DNA of 64,000 nucleotides from Cristatella mucedo (lineage: Eukaryota > Bryozoa > Phylactolaemata > Cristatellidae), in NCBI GenBank assembly GCA_009760855.2, contig WPIO01000054.1, positions 574,001 through 638,000 on the forward strand, read 5' to 3'. The number at the start of each line of letters is the position of its first letter. Within the stretch, counting starts at the first letter, position 1. The position numbers were made by a program, and so were the translations under genes. Below, in pieces: positions 51,281-63,656 of the stretch. The notes below the pieces were generated by a model, which saw only the letters and a list, made by a program, of their open reading frames with translations, searched no databases and was not told the origin of the DNA.

Positions 51281-52653
51281 CCTGCCGGACAGCTTCCCTT
51301 GTGCTGGTGCTGCTGCAGCCGCACCGGCCTGCGTTCCACACAGGCCGGTACAATAACCATTCGTCCCATAGCCGGCTACCATGGTAAACATTCCGATGCT
51401 GACAGAATAATGGAAACCCACAGAGGAGAAACCCGAGAGAAAACAAAGCCCACGGCTTTTCAGCCACGGTGGCCGTGGTGGACGTGGCTCCTGGCGGCTG
51501 CACCGGACGTTCGCACACAAACTCCCACACGGCGTGCCAGACAGAGCAGGACAGAGACTTCGATGAGACCACGGGTCCGCGCGCTGCCGTCTGAATGGCT
51601 GAGCGGAGGTCACGCTGGTAGCTGCTGCCCAGTAGGAAGGAACTGGCTGGCGCCGGCCGCCGCCTGGCTGGATGGCTGCCCCTCTCACTGGATGACAGAC
51701 CCCTGGCTCCACTCCCTCCCTCCCCTCCCCCGTCTTCCCCCTCTTCCTTTCCCTTTCCACCCCTTTCGCTGGGGGGGCGGGGAATCTGAATGCTGAAGGT
51801 TCTCTTTTTTTCCCAATCACAGCTAAGCGCTGATCGGCAAGAGAACGGCGAGCCGGCTGCAGCTAAACGGCTGCAGCCTTGTGGACTGGGTAAATAGCTA
51901 TAATCCTGGGTAAAGTTGAAGTTATCCTTTCGCTTCCCTTTGATTCCACATTGAAAAGGGGCCTTTGGAATACCACAAATACTTCAGACCGAGAGCTGTT
52001 AGCAGGACGACCTACTAAAACTGGCAACTCTTGCTATAACGCTAGCCACGGCTACAGCTGCCGCAACTTTCCCTGCTGCTGGCCGAGCCGGTCGACAGAC
52101 TGGCCGGCGACGAGCAGACGACAGACTGGCACAGACGAGCGACTGCCGAGAGAAGCCTGCAGCAGCAGCAGCAGCAGCAACGGTGGCAGGAGCAGCAGAA
52201 GCAGAAGCAGCACAGATCTGCTCGGGCTCGGTCCATTTTCGGTCCATCCTCGCTCCATCCAGCAAGACGGTAGCCAAAGCCGCATCTAAATCGGAGCCGT
52301 GGGCATGAGGCAAAAACCAGGTCTCACGTGGCCCGTGAAACAAGGCAACGATCAGTCAGGCCTCCCTTGCAAAAGAGCCTCGACAGAGTGGAGCCTCTCA
52401 CCCGTGCGGGCGGTGCCTCTGCGAGAGGAGTGTCGACGTTGTGTACATCACGGCAGGAGTGACCCTGCCGGCCATCCCCCCCCCCCCCCCCCGACGCTAC
52501 CTTTCAGCCTCAATGAAACAAGAGCACCTCGCGCAAGGTCAAGGTCCCAGTCTCTCCTAAGCAAAATCCCACATAAGCGAACGATGCCCCAGTCAGCAGC
52601 AGAGGTCGGGCAGACAGGTAGACAAGTCACTGCAGAGGCCTGCAGAGGCCTGC

Positions 52654-52701
52654 GGCAAGGGGCCGGCTGGTGCCAGAGCTGGCACCAGCCGGCCCCTTGC
52701 C
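52654..52701. repeat. Perfect 23-bp inverted repeat with 2-nt centre
   Basis: Arms 52654-52676 and 52679-52701 are exact complements (ggcaaggggccggctggtgc...). Only AG separates them. Confidence 0.92.
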
Positions 52702-55700
52702 TACATTTCCGGCACCGGAATGTGGAATGTGTGGGCCGAGCTGGAGCTAAGCAAATAGCCTTACTACTCTCTTAGGGCTCTCACAGAGTACCCACAGCAC
52801 GCCTTGCAGCCTTGCAGCAGCCTTGCAGCGGCCTTGCAGCGGCCGGTCGCAAGGCTGTGTGAGCTCCGGCCGGCGGCGCTGCGGCGGCGGCCTGATGACC
52901 GTCGCAGACTCACTTCATCCCGGAGGTGGGCCAGTGCTGCCTCGGGCACTGCCATTCACACGCTCGGAAGGAAGGAAGGACGCCGAGTGAGGCGAGGCAA
53001 TGAGCAGGCGATGAAGGGCGACGAAGGCACGTCAGGAGCACAGGAGCACAGAATCAGCAGCAGCGGCAGCTAGCGGCCGCGGCTCGTGGGCCGCGGCAAG
53101 AGTGACACGGGCAGAGGCTACGATCGATCAACTCTCCCCTTTAAAGGAGGAGGGGGAGGTAGGCTTTGTCACCGACCTGCAGCTCGACATCCTAAGTGTG
53201 GTCTGCAGAGGGCAGGCAAAGGCATTCAGCTGCAGCCAACTTTCCTTAACCTTTGACTGACGGTAGGAACGAACAGCTGGCTAGGCCTGGAGCCGTCAGC
53301 CAAGCAGCAGCTACGAACGAATATGCATAAATACTAATACCTAAACAATTAAAACGTCTCCACTCCAGCATATATTTCGAGTGCCTAGACAGAGAATCCC
53401 TTCCCTTAGGACGATATACAACTGCCCTACTATTATTAGGTACACACCTACGCAAGAGCTAACACGTGACAAAACGAGCCCAATAGCAGCACACTCCTTT
53501 CGCCTGGCTTGAGCTCGGCTCCGCTGCCAGGTGCCTCACACAATCCAGGTTGGTTCGTCTGTCCGACCAGACTTGCAGGCAAAGTGGGGCTGCCACGAGG
53601 CTCGAGAGGGTGCAGCCAGGGTGCAAAAAGCCGAGTAGCAGCTGCAGCTGTTGCTCGGGGCCCGCAGCCAACCACAGTCCATGCAGCAATGCGCTGCAAG
53701 CTGAGCACCTTGCCTCCTCCTGTATCTCCTTCCTCTCCTTTCTCTACTCCTTTGCCTCCTCTCCCGCCCTTGCCTTCTCTCTGCTCTCCTGCATCTGCTG
53801 GCCGGCTTGCACTCTTGCAAGAATGCTTGCCGGCCAGAATGCAGCGCTCGCTGTAAGGAGACCGACTTGGCCGTTGCCACAATCAAAGATGAGAATATCG
53901 GATGACAGTGTTACAGGCTTAAGTCTCTCGATCGGAGGCAGACCATCCTTCTTGCAGCCTCTTTTTACTGGTTGCTTCGAGAGTCGTGCAGCTGGGCTGC
54001 TCTTGGGACGACGCTGCCGCTGCTGCAGCCGTCAAATCACAGAGCGCTGAGACAGGACAGGGGTTTATGTTCCTCTGCCGAGTCACCGCCCGTCGACCGA
54101 TTATATCCGGTGCTGGTGCTACGATCTGAGGCGACCCCCCCACCCCACTATCCTTGGCAGGACCCGAGGCGACCGATTGACCGACGGACCCCCAAGTCCT
54201 GCGAATCGGCTTGCCGACCGAACGAGGCCACTACCGTTCGTTTCCGTGCGACTACCGTCCTAGAGCCGCAGAAAACATCTCACGCGGTCGCTGCTGCACT
54301 CATGGCACCGAGCAGGCTGTCTCTTGCGAGGCCAAGCCGAAAAACGGGGCATCATATCAACGGGCCAGGCGCACACTTCCCCCCCCCCAACTGCTACTGC
54401 CACCATCCTGGCGGTTCGGCCGCGACCAGATGCCGCCGCCGCGGAGGTCGCCGAGCGCACGAGCCCGAGTCTACACGAGGTCGCGAATGAGCGATCAGCG
54501 GAGCCCGCCGGCCAGACAGGGCGCACCAGACGGGCAGGGCAGCGGCTCGACGCGCTCGACGCTCGCGCGGCGGCGCTCTGCCGCGATGCCGACGCCGCGG
54601 CTCCGAGCGCCGCGCGCGTGTGACGCTAGCGGAGGCGGGGCTCGCGCGACCAACCGAGGCCAGCAGGCTGAGCTAGCGCTTTGCGGTCAGCTGCGAGCCA
54701 GCGCCGGGCGACAGGCGAAGCGGACAGCGGCGGCGGCGGCGGCAACGGCGGTGAGCGTTCCGGCCACGGGCAGCGAACGAGCTGCTGACGGCGACAATCG
54801 GCCGCCGCCGCGACGCCGCGATCGGCCGCCGCCGCTCGGACATCACTTGCCTTAGCAATGCGGGGGCCTTACGCCGTCCACTCGCCGACCACGGCGGCCA
54901 TATGGGTTCAGTGGGTCGCGGCGGCCAGCCGACGTAGCGGAAACCGTGGAACAATCAGGGCGACTGGGGCGCACACATCACTGGGCCCGCGGTAGCCAAT
55001 CGCAGTCGCCCACTCCGGAAACCCGCGAAAGTTCAGGCGAAGGGCTGGGCCGGGCGCCTCCAGTTGCTGCGCGCGCGAGCCCCGCCCAGCGCAGCAGCAG
55101 CTGGTCTGGAAGGCCCGCCGAACAGCGTTCTTTGCTGTGCCTTTATCGCTCGCGTCCGCCGCGGGCAGCTGCGGCCGCCGGTCAGGTGTTGGCGATAGTC
55201 GTCGCTAGCGCCAGCGCGCGCCTGCGAGCGGCGTCCGGCAAGAGCGCGTGCGGTCCGGTTTTAAGCTGGCTCGCTAAAGGAAATCGCCGGCGCGGACTCG
55301 CCAAAGCTATCCCCTGTAAAGCCCGAAGCGTCCCGTGCCACTGGCTTCGCTGGAGAAGTTTAGAGGCGAAAAGGGCGGCGTCCGCGCCACGGCTGCAGCA
55401 GACGCCACGCCACGGCTGTGAACGCCGCAGTTGCGCCGAAATTGGCTCGCTTTTTTCGGCGCTTTTCTTGCTATCGATGTCACGCAGAGCGGCGCTGCGA
55501 GTTCGGTTCGGGCGGAAGCTCAGTGCGAGCGCGATTCAATCAGCAGATTCGACTGCTGCGCGCAGGGGCGGAAGAACGCCTTCGCTTCTATCGCCGCGCT
55601 CTCGGCGGGCGGTGAAGGAGAGCCCGCGGCGGCTCTCGACCCCACGAACGACCTTGAACTACTCACCCTTGACCTGGACGCACGCCGCTCGCCGGCGTTG

Positions 55701-56428
55701 TGCCGTAATCGCATTTCGCGAGCCGGGTAGCAGTTTCGAGCCCTGCAGCCGGCACTGCTCTGCAGTCTGCTGGCAGACGGGTGAACGCCGCGAAACGGCG
55801 CGACGTCGCGCAAAATCAGCCGAGCCGCGACCGAGCCGAGTCGTACATCATTCGCCGCTCCTGAATTATAACGAACGGCCAGGAACCGGTTAGACACGCT
55901 CATCCAAGGGCGCGGCAGCGAAGGGCGAGGCGGAAGTCGTCGGGCTGAGCTGAAGCTACACTCGAGCAGTTTGCGCTGTTGAGTTTGGCTCGAGCTCTGC
56001 GTCCTGCTAGCTGCTACAGTCCTGCGGGAATTGAATTGATTTGAACTGCTGCACGCCGAGGCCCGGCGCCCGGAGTCCTTTCGTCGCTGACGAATGAGCT
56101 TCTCTCTCAGCTGCGAATGCCGATATATATCCGGTTGAGCTGCGGACTCTCTCACTTCGTCGCTGCCACGCTCCCCAATTGTCGGCGTGACTTGCGCGAG
56201 CATCGGCGCGGCGCGCGCAAGTCGCTGGCCGCGTTTCCGCGGCTCGGGGCTTCGTCAGTATTTGCCGTCGCGCACCAACTAGGACTGACGCGCCTTTGCT
56301 TAGCGCGCTGCTGCGCTACGTTTCCAACGTTTGGCTCTGCCGCGGAAGCCGCTACGCCAGTTGCAAACGGCCGCCGACGTCGCTCTTTCGCCGCTACGAA
56401 AACGCAGCGGCTGTTCCTCGCGCGAGAG

Positions 56429-56459
<31 letters not shown>

Positions 56460-56537
56460 TTAACTCCTCTTAGGGGGCTATGTATAATTCATATATTTAA
56501 TACCCTAACAAAACTTAATCTCTACTCAGGCGCTGCA

Positions 56538-56721
<184 letters not shown>

Positions 56722-57605
56722 AGCGCTCTGTCACTCTCTATGTTGCAGCCAGATATTTACCGCTGAAAACTCGGTAGTGAGGGAGAGAGAATGTTCAGGT
56801 GCAGATCGATTTCAGATTTCACTGTTGAACGCTGTGGGCTCTGATGACGGACGGAGGGAACCGAAAATAGGCAGCTGGTGCAGCATACACAACTAGCCGT
56901 GCTGGTTTGGCCCGCTGGTTAAGGTGCTCGCCCAGACGCGCAGGTGCTCCCGGATGCTGCCCGTCTCGAGGCGTCGGCAGCTGCGCGACGTCGGTCGGCG
57001 TCGTCGAGAGCTGTGTGTCGCTGGCTGTGCGAGAGGACGCGGGTGCCGTTAGAAGCGTAGGCGTAGCTCGCAGCAGCAGCCGACCTCTCTTCCGGCGCTC
57101 CTTTGTTCCGCACGCGGCATCTCCCGAGGGGCCGCCAGTTCAATTACCGACCCTAGAGCAGCAGCCGCTTGTTTTGCCATAGAACGATTGTTCGGGCGCC
57201 CCGGCGATGTGTAGGGCTGGTGGCCTTCGCGAGTTCTCGCGGGCGACACCCACGCCCAGAACCTCACATCTCCGACGAAGCGGCCACGTGGCCTCGACTC
57301 ACCCCGGAGCCCGCCGCCCGCCGCAGCCGCTTCATCGCTCCCCCAGCCACTCCCCCTGCCAGCGGCTCCAGACGGAGCAGAGACTGGCGTCGGAGCATCG
57401 TCCGCAGGAGACTCGTCCGTAAAAGCACGCTGGCGCTTCCGCTGGCTGCATGCAGGCGGCCTCGTCGGCCAGGGCCCTTAAGCTTCGTCGGTGGCGGAGG
57501 GCCGGAGGAGATGCAGAGCTTGCAGAGCTGCTCAGCGCCGCTCAAAGCTGGCGTCGGATGCTTACAGAGAGACTGATGGCTGGCTCTCGCCAGGACGAAG
57601 CTGCT

Positions 57606-57652
57606 GACGAAGCGAGCGAGTCGAGCGGCGAAAAAATCTCGCTCGCTTCGTC
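57606..57652. repeat. Perfect 15-bp hairpin
   Basis: Arms 57606-57620 and 57638-57652 (gacgaagcgagcgag and complement), 17-nt loop. Confidence 0.9.
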
Positions 57653-58109
57653 CATAGTCATGAATCTCGCTGCTCACGAGCCGAGGCTTATCGCGGCCAA
57701 TTTATATCGCGCTGCTCTCAGTTATAATCCAGCGGCCAAGCGCCTAGTTCGTAATTGAGGTTCAGCTGTCGTGCTCACAGCTCATTATCGCAAGGCATTG
57801 CACATATCACTTGATCAGTAACATACAGAAACGCTGAAACCCTCGATAGTGTGGCTACATAAGGAAAGAGACTACCTGCGTGGGAGCTGATAATAGTATA
57901 TGCAAGTGTAACGCCCGCTTATCGCGAAGACGAAAAAGAATACCAAGTATACGAAAAAGTATATAAAAAGTATATGTACGTAGGTTCGCTGCCGTTCTGC
58001 ATTCGGCGGCAGCGGACGAACATTGAATCCTGAAATAATGCGACATCAGAGGAACCACTAAAGTATGGGGCTCAGTCCGGGCTCGTGCATGGTCCAGTTC
58101 TTGGTTTTC

Positions 58110-58800
58110 CCACGCTTTCTTTCCAGAGTCTCAACTTCTGTAACTCACTGCTTGCTGGTCTATCGGCCTTCGCAATCGGGCACTTACAGCTGGTGCAAAA
58201 CTCTGCAGCTAAGCTTGTCTGTCGTGAGCGTCGCAGTTGCCACATCACACCACTTCTCACCGACCTGCACTGGCTACCAGTCAAGCAATGGATTGACTTC
58301 AGGTTTTGTCGCTCACTTTTAGATCCCTTCATTATTTGGCTCCAGCCTACCTATCGGATCTACTTCATCGCCAGGCTTATCACCCTCGCTTTTCGGAATC
58401 TAACTGTTTTCGTACAAACCTCAAATCATTTGGAGACCATACCTTTAGTTCGTATGCTCCCTAAGCCTGTAACTCACTCCCGACTTCCGTCACCACATCC
58501 CCTGACTTGACTACATTTAAAAAGAAATGAAAAACGCACCTATATTTCACAGCATTTACTGGGTCCCTGTGATTCGTACTTGAGGTGCTCATCGGTTGGT
58601 GCTGACACTGTTGCATGCTGCAACTAACCAAACTTGCCTTCTGACCCTGTCCATGTCACCCATAACCATGTTATTCTTGTTATTTATCGAGCATGCTATC
58701 ACTAACCGTCCGATCGTGTTTCCTTTGCAGCAAATGTAAAGCACCCAGAGAGAAATAGAGTTCTCCGATGTTTTTTTTTTTATCAAGGGTGTTATTATTA
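58110..58800 (+). pseudogene. L2/CR1-type LINE, C-terminal ORF2 and tail
   Basis: Codes NFCNSLLAGLSAFAIGHLQL, LVCRERRSCHITPLLTDLHW, LPVKQWIDF, then broken downstream parts (SYAP*ACNSLP-like, FKKK). The tail gcaaatgtaaagcacccaga follows, ending in a T run and ATT. Closest to the copies at 10700 and 23775. Confidence 0.75.
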
Positions 58801-58890
58801 TTCTTTACAGCATATGTAAAGTGCCTAGAAAGAGACTTAAGTTCTTTGAGAGTGCTGTACAAATGCATCATCCTTATTATTATTACATCA
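58801..58890 (+). mobile_element. Second LINE/SINE tail abutting the first
   Basis: catatgtaaagtgcctagaa, cttaagttctttgagagtgc, tgtacaaatgcatcatcc, ATT repeats. A separate tail copy placed directly behind the 58110-58800 element. Confidence 0.6.
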
Positions 58891-60796
58891 ACGAGTGCAT
58901 GTAAGTAGAGGCACAACCAAGCGACCTGAGTCGGTAGATCGGGCGGCTATAGACCCTGAGAGGTAGGTCTTTGATCTTTGAATTTGTTTCTTTGATCGAA
59001 TCAAAGGCCTTGGATTGGGAAGCATTTCGGATGTGCAGGCTGGATCAACCTAAGACTGAGCGGCATAATCTTGGCGTCGGCAAGCGAGGCTTGATGGTGC
59101 ATGCTGGGGCTGCTGAAATGAAAGTTTCAGTCAGTCACGTGCGGCAGCAGCAGCAGGAACACCGATATGGCCCTATCGCATTGCAGCAGTGGAGCAACAG
59201 TGAGTTACCTATGCTGGAAATTGCTGAGGAAAAGGGTCTGTCTGGTCAACAGTCTTTAAACTCTTTAAACGTAAGAAAAGACCAGCTAGTTTATTGTCTA
59301 GAGAGGAAGCGAGAATGGGACTGTCACTTGAGACTCGAGCTGCTTAAGTAATTCGGCCAAGGATGCAGCAGCCGAGGCTGGCGCGTCTGCAGCACGTCGT
59401 ACCAACTGTTCAACAGGGAGCCAGCAATGGTGCCAGCACTAGTGACAGCAGAGGCAGCTGGATTGCTTGGATTTCAGCTGAGAATCAGCCTGCTGGTAAT
59501 TAAAAGTATTACCTGTAGAGGTTCGGTGGCTATGGTTCTCACACTTCACGACCAATGTCATGAGTTCGAGACCGTGCAGTGGGCAACCCTTTGTTACCCA
59601 CAATGCAAGCAGCAGTGATAGCCTTTAGGGGTCTTCTGTCGCTATATAAATGACACTGTTTGGTCAGCTAAATTTTACTTTACTTATACTTTACGACAGT
59701 AGTCACACCGATCAGAAGCAACTTAGGTTAGTTACTCGGACCCACGAAAGCATGCAGCAGACGCTAACGTCGGAATGTAGTAGGCTAACACGCGATCTTC
59801 CTCGGAGTAGGCAAAGCCGTGCTAGATACATAACAATACTATACTAAACACTAATATAAAAGTCCTAAGAATGCTAATACCCATCGCTTTTATCTGAGCG
59901 GCTGCAAAGTGATACGCCCGATGGTGCTAAAGCGTCACCAACGAGACAGTCAGCTTTGGTTATCCAGCAGCCAAGCATGTATAGCAGGCAGCAACTGCTT
60001 GAGTAGGGGCATTGGACGATGGGGTGGGGGGACGCTTGACGAAATCGCACAGCTGATCGGGCAGGGCAGCGAATAATTGTGGACGTGCACAACCTTCGGA
60101 GAGACTCTCGCACATGCTCCAATTGATGACTGCTCTAATCTAGGCCGGTTTCTCATAGCAAATAGCCGTGTATTTAGAAAATAAACGGTAGCAAGGCAAA
60201 AAAGAGTTACCAAAATATATCAGGCGCAAAAGAGCGATTGCGCACGGATCGCCACGGGTGCTCCTCTGAACGGGTCATGGTCATGCCACGTGGCCCGCTT
60301 GGGCGGCGGCTGCGAATGAAGCCGCCAGGTTGCCAAGGAAACCTGGCCACTCATCAAGCAGCGAGGCTGTGCTAATGCAGCCGAAAGCAACGCTGGAATC
60401 GAATGGATGAATTGGAGCAAATGCTTCCGCTTCTTGCACACGTTGCCACTGTAAGCGATGTCTAATGATCGGCGGCCAAGTACGATCGATCGCCAGCGTT
60501 TGGCAGCGCGTCCATGCCCCACCAAGAGACGGAGCAGCATCTCTTGGCCGCCGGCTGCCGTTGTACTTGTAGTTGCTGGCAACAGAGACCAAAAGTGTCG
60601 AAAAAGGAGGCCAGGCAGACGACCTGGCTAACGCTCACGACTCGACCACGCTGCCGCCCTGAGAGCGTCAGCAGACGACCCGGACGCAGTCAACCGGATC
60701 GCTGACTTTCAGGAGGTGGCAGGCTCGCCGGCGCAGCAGCGAGGGGGGAGAGGGTGAAGGCTGAAGTAGAAGTGCCAGAAGCCGGCGCCGCGCTCT
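58891..60796. other. ZO-1-like 3' flank/UTR, no other gene
   Basis: Contains a SINE at 59515-59690. A degenerate tRNA-like word (cctgagtcggtagatcgggc) at 58926 may be another SINE head. Part next to 60796 should be 3' UTR of the ZO-1-like gene. Confidence 0.4.
59515..59690 (+). mobile_element. Second-type tRNA-derived SINE
   Basis: ggctatggttctcacacttc, catgagttcgagaccgtgca, gtgggcaaccctttgttacc, tgtcgctatataaatgacac. Confidence 0.5.
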
Positions 60797-61316
60797 CTAG
60801 AAGTGGTCGACTTCCACCATCAGCATGTTGCCCTGGCCACCGCCATCGGCCGGCGTCAGCGCCACGTTCGGCAGGCCGCCGGGCTGCGGCGACTGCTGCT
60901 GCTGCCGCGCCCCGCCGCCGTCCACGGCCACGGCCTGCCAGTCGCCCTGGCCGCCCACTTCGGCCGCGTTGAGCGACAGCGACCAGCTGTCGAGGCCGCC
61001 GCTGGCGACGTGCGGCAGTCGCAGCTGGACGGGCTTGCGGAAGGCGAGGCCCTCGGGGCCGCACATGACCAGCGGGCTGAGGATCGTCTCGCCGCGCTCC
61101 TGCAGCGGCAGCAGTGCCCTGTCCTGCTCGCAGACGCGGAAGAACACCTCCTGCCGTGCGCCGGCCGGCAGTGCGCCCGGCGGGATGTACAGGCTCACGC
61201 CGGTCGCCTTCGACTCGAGCCGCCCGCCGCTGTCGTCGAACGTGCCTCGCTCGTAGGCCAGCTCTCGCTCTCGCTGCCGCTGCTGCGAGCCGCCGCTGCT
61301 GCTGCTGCTGTGCGAC
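60797..61316 (-). CDS. TJP1: ZO-1/polychaetoid-like scaffold, last exon (ZU5 domain)
   Basis: This is the C-terminal exon of a MAGUK tight/septate-junction scaffold. After a short Ser/Gln/Arg-rich lead comes a ZU5 domain: GTFDDSGGRLESKATGVSLY, IPPGALPAGARQEVFFRVCE, GETILSPLVMCGPEGLAF and PVQLRLPHVASGG, ending VEVDHF and stop (60797-60799). Vertebrate ZO-1 has the same motif order and also ends in VDHF or similar; ZO-2 and ZO-3 lack ZU5, so the ZO-1/pyd type is indicated. A Gly/Gln-rich insert lies between the last two strands. The acceptor is cgcag|G at 61317 in phase 2, matching the donor of the upstream exon. The PDZ, SH3 and GUK domains lie outside the window. Confidence 0.93.
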
Positions 61317-61524
61317 CTGCGACCGAACAAAGCAAGCCCGACGCTGAGACACGCTGCTCGCAGAGACACGTGGGAGCGCACGTGACTCGTGCAGCTAGAG
61401 AGAGAGCCGGGAGGCGGCAGCGGCGCGAGGGCGTCGGCGCACGAACGGAGCAGGCGCTGGGTCCGGCGACGTCAAGGCGCGCAGCGACATGGCTTGGACA
61501 GCCGCCTTCGGCAAGCAATGCAGA

Positions 61525-61640
61525 ATTGCCCGCGGCAAGGCTCGAACCCACCGACCTTGAAGAGAAGCATCTTACTGCTGATCTAAGCGTACCGTTGAGG
61601 CATTGAACTAGCAGCAAAAGGGTGTCTTGCAGCGCAACCG
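61525..61640 (-). mobile_element. Second-type tRNA-derived SINE
   Basis: Inverted: gaattgcccgcggcaaggct, cgaacccaccgaccttgaag, then gtaccgttgaggcattgaac. Confidence 0.45.
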
Positions 61641-62041
61641 ACTGTGACATGTAAAGAAGCATTGTTGCAACAACGACAGCCGAGTGAACTGACTCCATTG
61701 TCGTTTAGATGAATGTTTCATAACGATTATCATAAGTCGCAAGGGGACCGTCTCACAAGGACAGAGATCCGAGCCTACTACAGCCGCATCTGGCTGACTG
61801 GCAGAGGCTGGGCGATTGGGGAATGTGGCCCCGTGGCCGAGGCGAGCAGTCGGCGGCCGTGGCGACCAGAGTGCAGAAGCAGGCGGATGCAGGGCGAAAG
61901 AAAGTGTCCAGGAAGTGGCAGGAAGCACCCGAAGAAACAGGACCGCATGGGCCACGCCTAATTGGAGCCACGTAACGCCGGGAGGGCAAATCTAATTGAG
62001 ACACGTGTAGGCAATAATAAACGGGACTCGCAGGAAGCCGT

Positions 62042-62077
62042 CGCGTGCCTCTGAAGCCGGTGCCTCAGAGGCACGCG
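62042..62077. repeat. Perfect 13-bp hairpin, 10-nt loop
   Basis: Arms 62042-62054 and 62065-62077 (cgcgtgcctctga and complement). Confidence 0.88.
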
Positions 62078-62229
62078 GAGAAAAGCAAAACTCGAGGGCG
62101 TAGAATGGACGCAGGGTCCGGGGGGGGGGGTCAGGGCGGTGCAAGCAAAATCAGCAAACGCTACTGGCAGAGAGAAGCAACGATGAAACAACTTCGGCAA
62201 GTGAAAAGATAGCACGCGAAAGGGACGGG

Positions 62230-62239
62230 GAGAGAGAGA

Positions 62240-62320
<81 letters not shown>
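62230..62320. repeat. (GA)n microsatellite
   Basis: About 90 bp GA. Confidence 0.97.
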
Positions 62321-62324
<4 letters not shown>

Positions 62325-62427
62325 ATTAGACAACGAGAGAGGGAAGGCTCAACTAGGGAATGTGGGAGAGGAAGATGTGGAAGATGTAGAAGATGGTAGA
62401 GAGACGAAGTGAGATAGGATGCTGAGT

Positions 62428-62640
62428 GAGGTAATAATAACAATAATAATACACTTGATAAAGCATCCTCAGAGAACTCAATCTCTTTCTAGGCGCTTTA
62501 CATTTGCTGCAAAGGAAACACGATCGAGTGGTGAGCGATATCAAGCTTGGTAAACAACAGGAATAACACGGTTAGGGGTGACATGCACAAGGTCAGCATG
62601 CAAGTGTGGTTAGAGGCAGCATGCGTGAGCCAAAACCAAA
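62428..62640 (-). mobile_element. L2/CR1-type LINE 3' tail
   Basis: Inverted: aataataatacacttgataa, agcatcctcagagaactcaa, tttctaggcgctttacattt, then taacacggttaggggtgaca and gcacaaggtcagcatgcaag, shared with 10800-10880. Confidence 0.7.
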
Positions 62641-62792
62641 GAGAAACGGGCTAGATAATTGGGAAAGATACAAGAGGAGACTTAGACTTAGGTGTGGCAG
62701 GGAGGAGGGAGGAAAAGTGCAGAAAATAAGGTGAACAAGGCAGGTAGCTGAAGGCAGTGAATGCGTGTGAAGGCAGTGAAAGAGCAAGAGAC

Positions 62793-62961
<169 letters not shown>

Positions 62962-63200
62962 GAGACTCGGTCGCAGGAAAGTACAGACGTAGAGAGAGGA
63001 GAGCAGGGAGAGGCTGCTGCGCAATGGACGCTCACGAGTGGTGAGTACGGACGAGCGGATGGAAGAGAAAAAGACTTAGGATGCGGAAAGGGGGCGGCAC
63101 AGTTGTGTGCCGCCGAGCTTGCGGCGACCATAAGTACTCGCTCGGGTCTTCTTCGGGCCCCACGCGGGGGCCGGGACGGCTCGAGGCTACGGCCTCCTAC

Positions 63201-63656
63201 CTCGATGCCGACCCCGCCAGGGACGGCTGCGCAGGCGGCAGCGTCGCTGCTGCTGCTGCTGCTACTCCGGCTGCTGCCGGTTTCCGGTACGATTCGAAAG
63301 CGCTGCCCGGCGATGCTGAGCCGTCTCGGCCTCGCAGGCCAGCGGCACTGCTGCCGCCTCCTCCCCCGTCGAAGTGGCCGGGCGTCACCAGTTTCCTGTA
63401 CACCTCAAAGTCTTCGGCCCGGCTGCTCACGCCCGGGCCTCTGGCGCCGCCGCCGTCGGTAGATTGCATGGCCTCGTGCTGGTCCATGTACAGGGCGTTG
63501 GCGTACGACGGGACGCCATCACGCGGAATCTCCGCCGCCAGGCCGGCGCCAGTTCTCAGCGAGGAGGCGGCGGCGGTCTTCGGAACGAGACCACCGAAGC
63601 CACCGCGGGCTCGCGTCCGTGGCGAAGCCGTAGCCACCCACGGTGGCGGCTGTGAC
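63201..63656 (-). CDS. TJP1: ZO-1/polychaetoid-like scaffold, penultimate exon
   Basis: Open minus-strand exon of 456 nt (phase 2 in, phase 2 out) whose donor TCGAG|GTAGGA joins the ZU5 exon in frame. The protein is low complexity: Ala/Gly/Ser/Pro-rich, with two copies of a short motif, FEVYRKL and FESYRKP, and a SYANALYMDQHEA segment. This resembles the disordered, proline-rich region before ZU5 in ZO proteins, but direct sequence identity is weak. The assignment rests on the matching intron phase, strand and spacing (1.9-kb intron) rather than on a domain. The acceptor is gccgacag|G at 63657. Confidence 0.7.

Noticed and set aside
54946-55893. 315-residue plus-strand frame in the CpG island
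   Set aside because: Arg/Ala/Ser-rich with no domain, and similar-length frames exist on the other strand; expected from GC-rich DNA.
60690-61352. 220-residue Arg/Ala-rich minus-strand frame overlapping the ZU5 exon
   Set aside because: A shifted-frame shadow of the real ZU5 coding frame (60797-61316).
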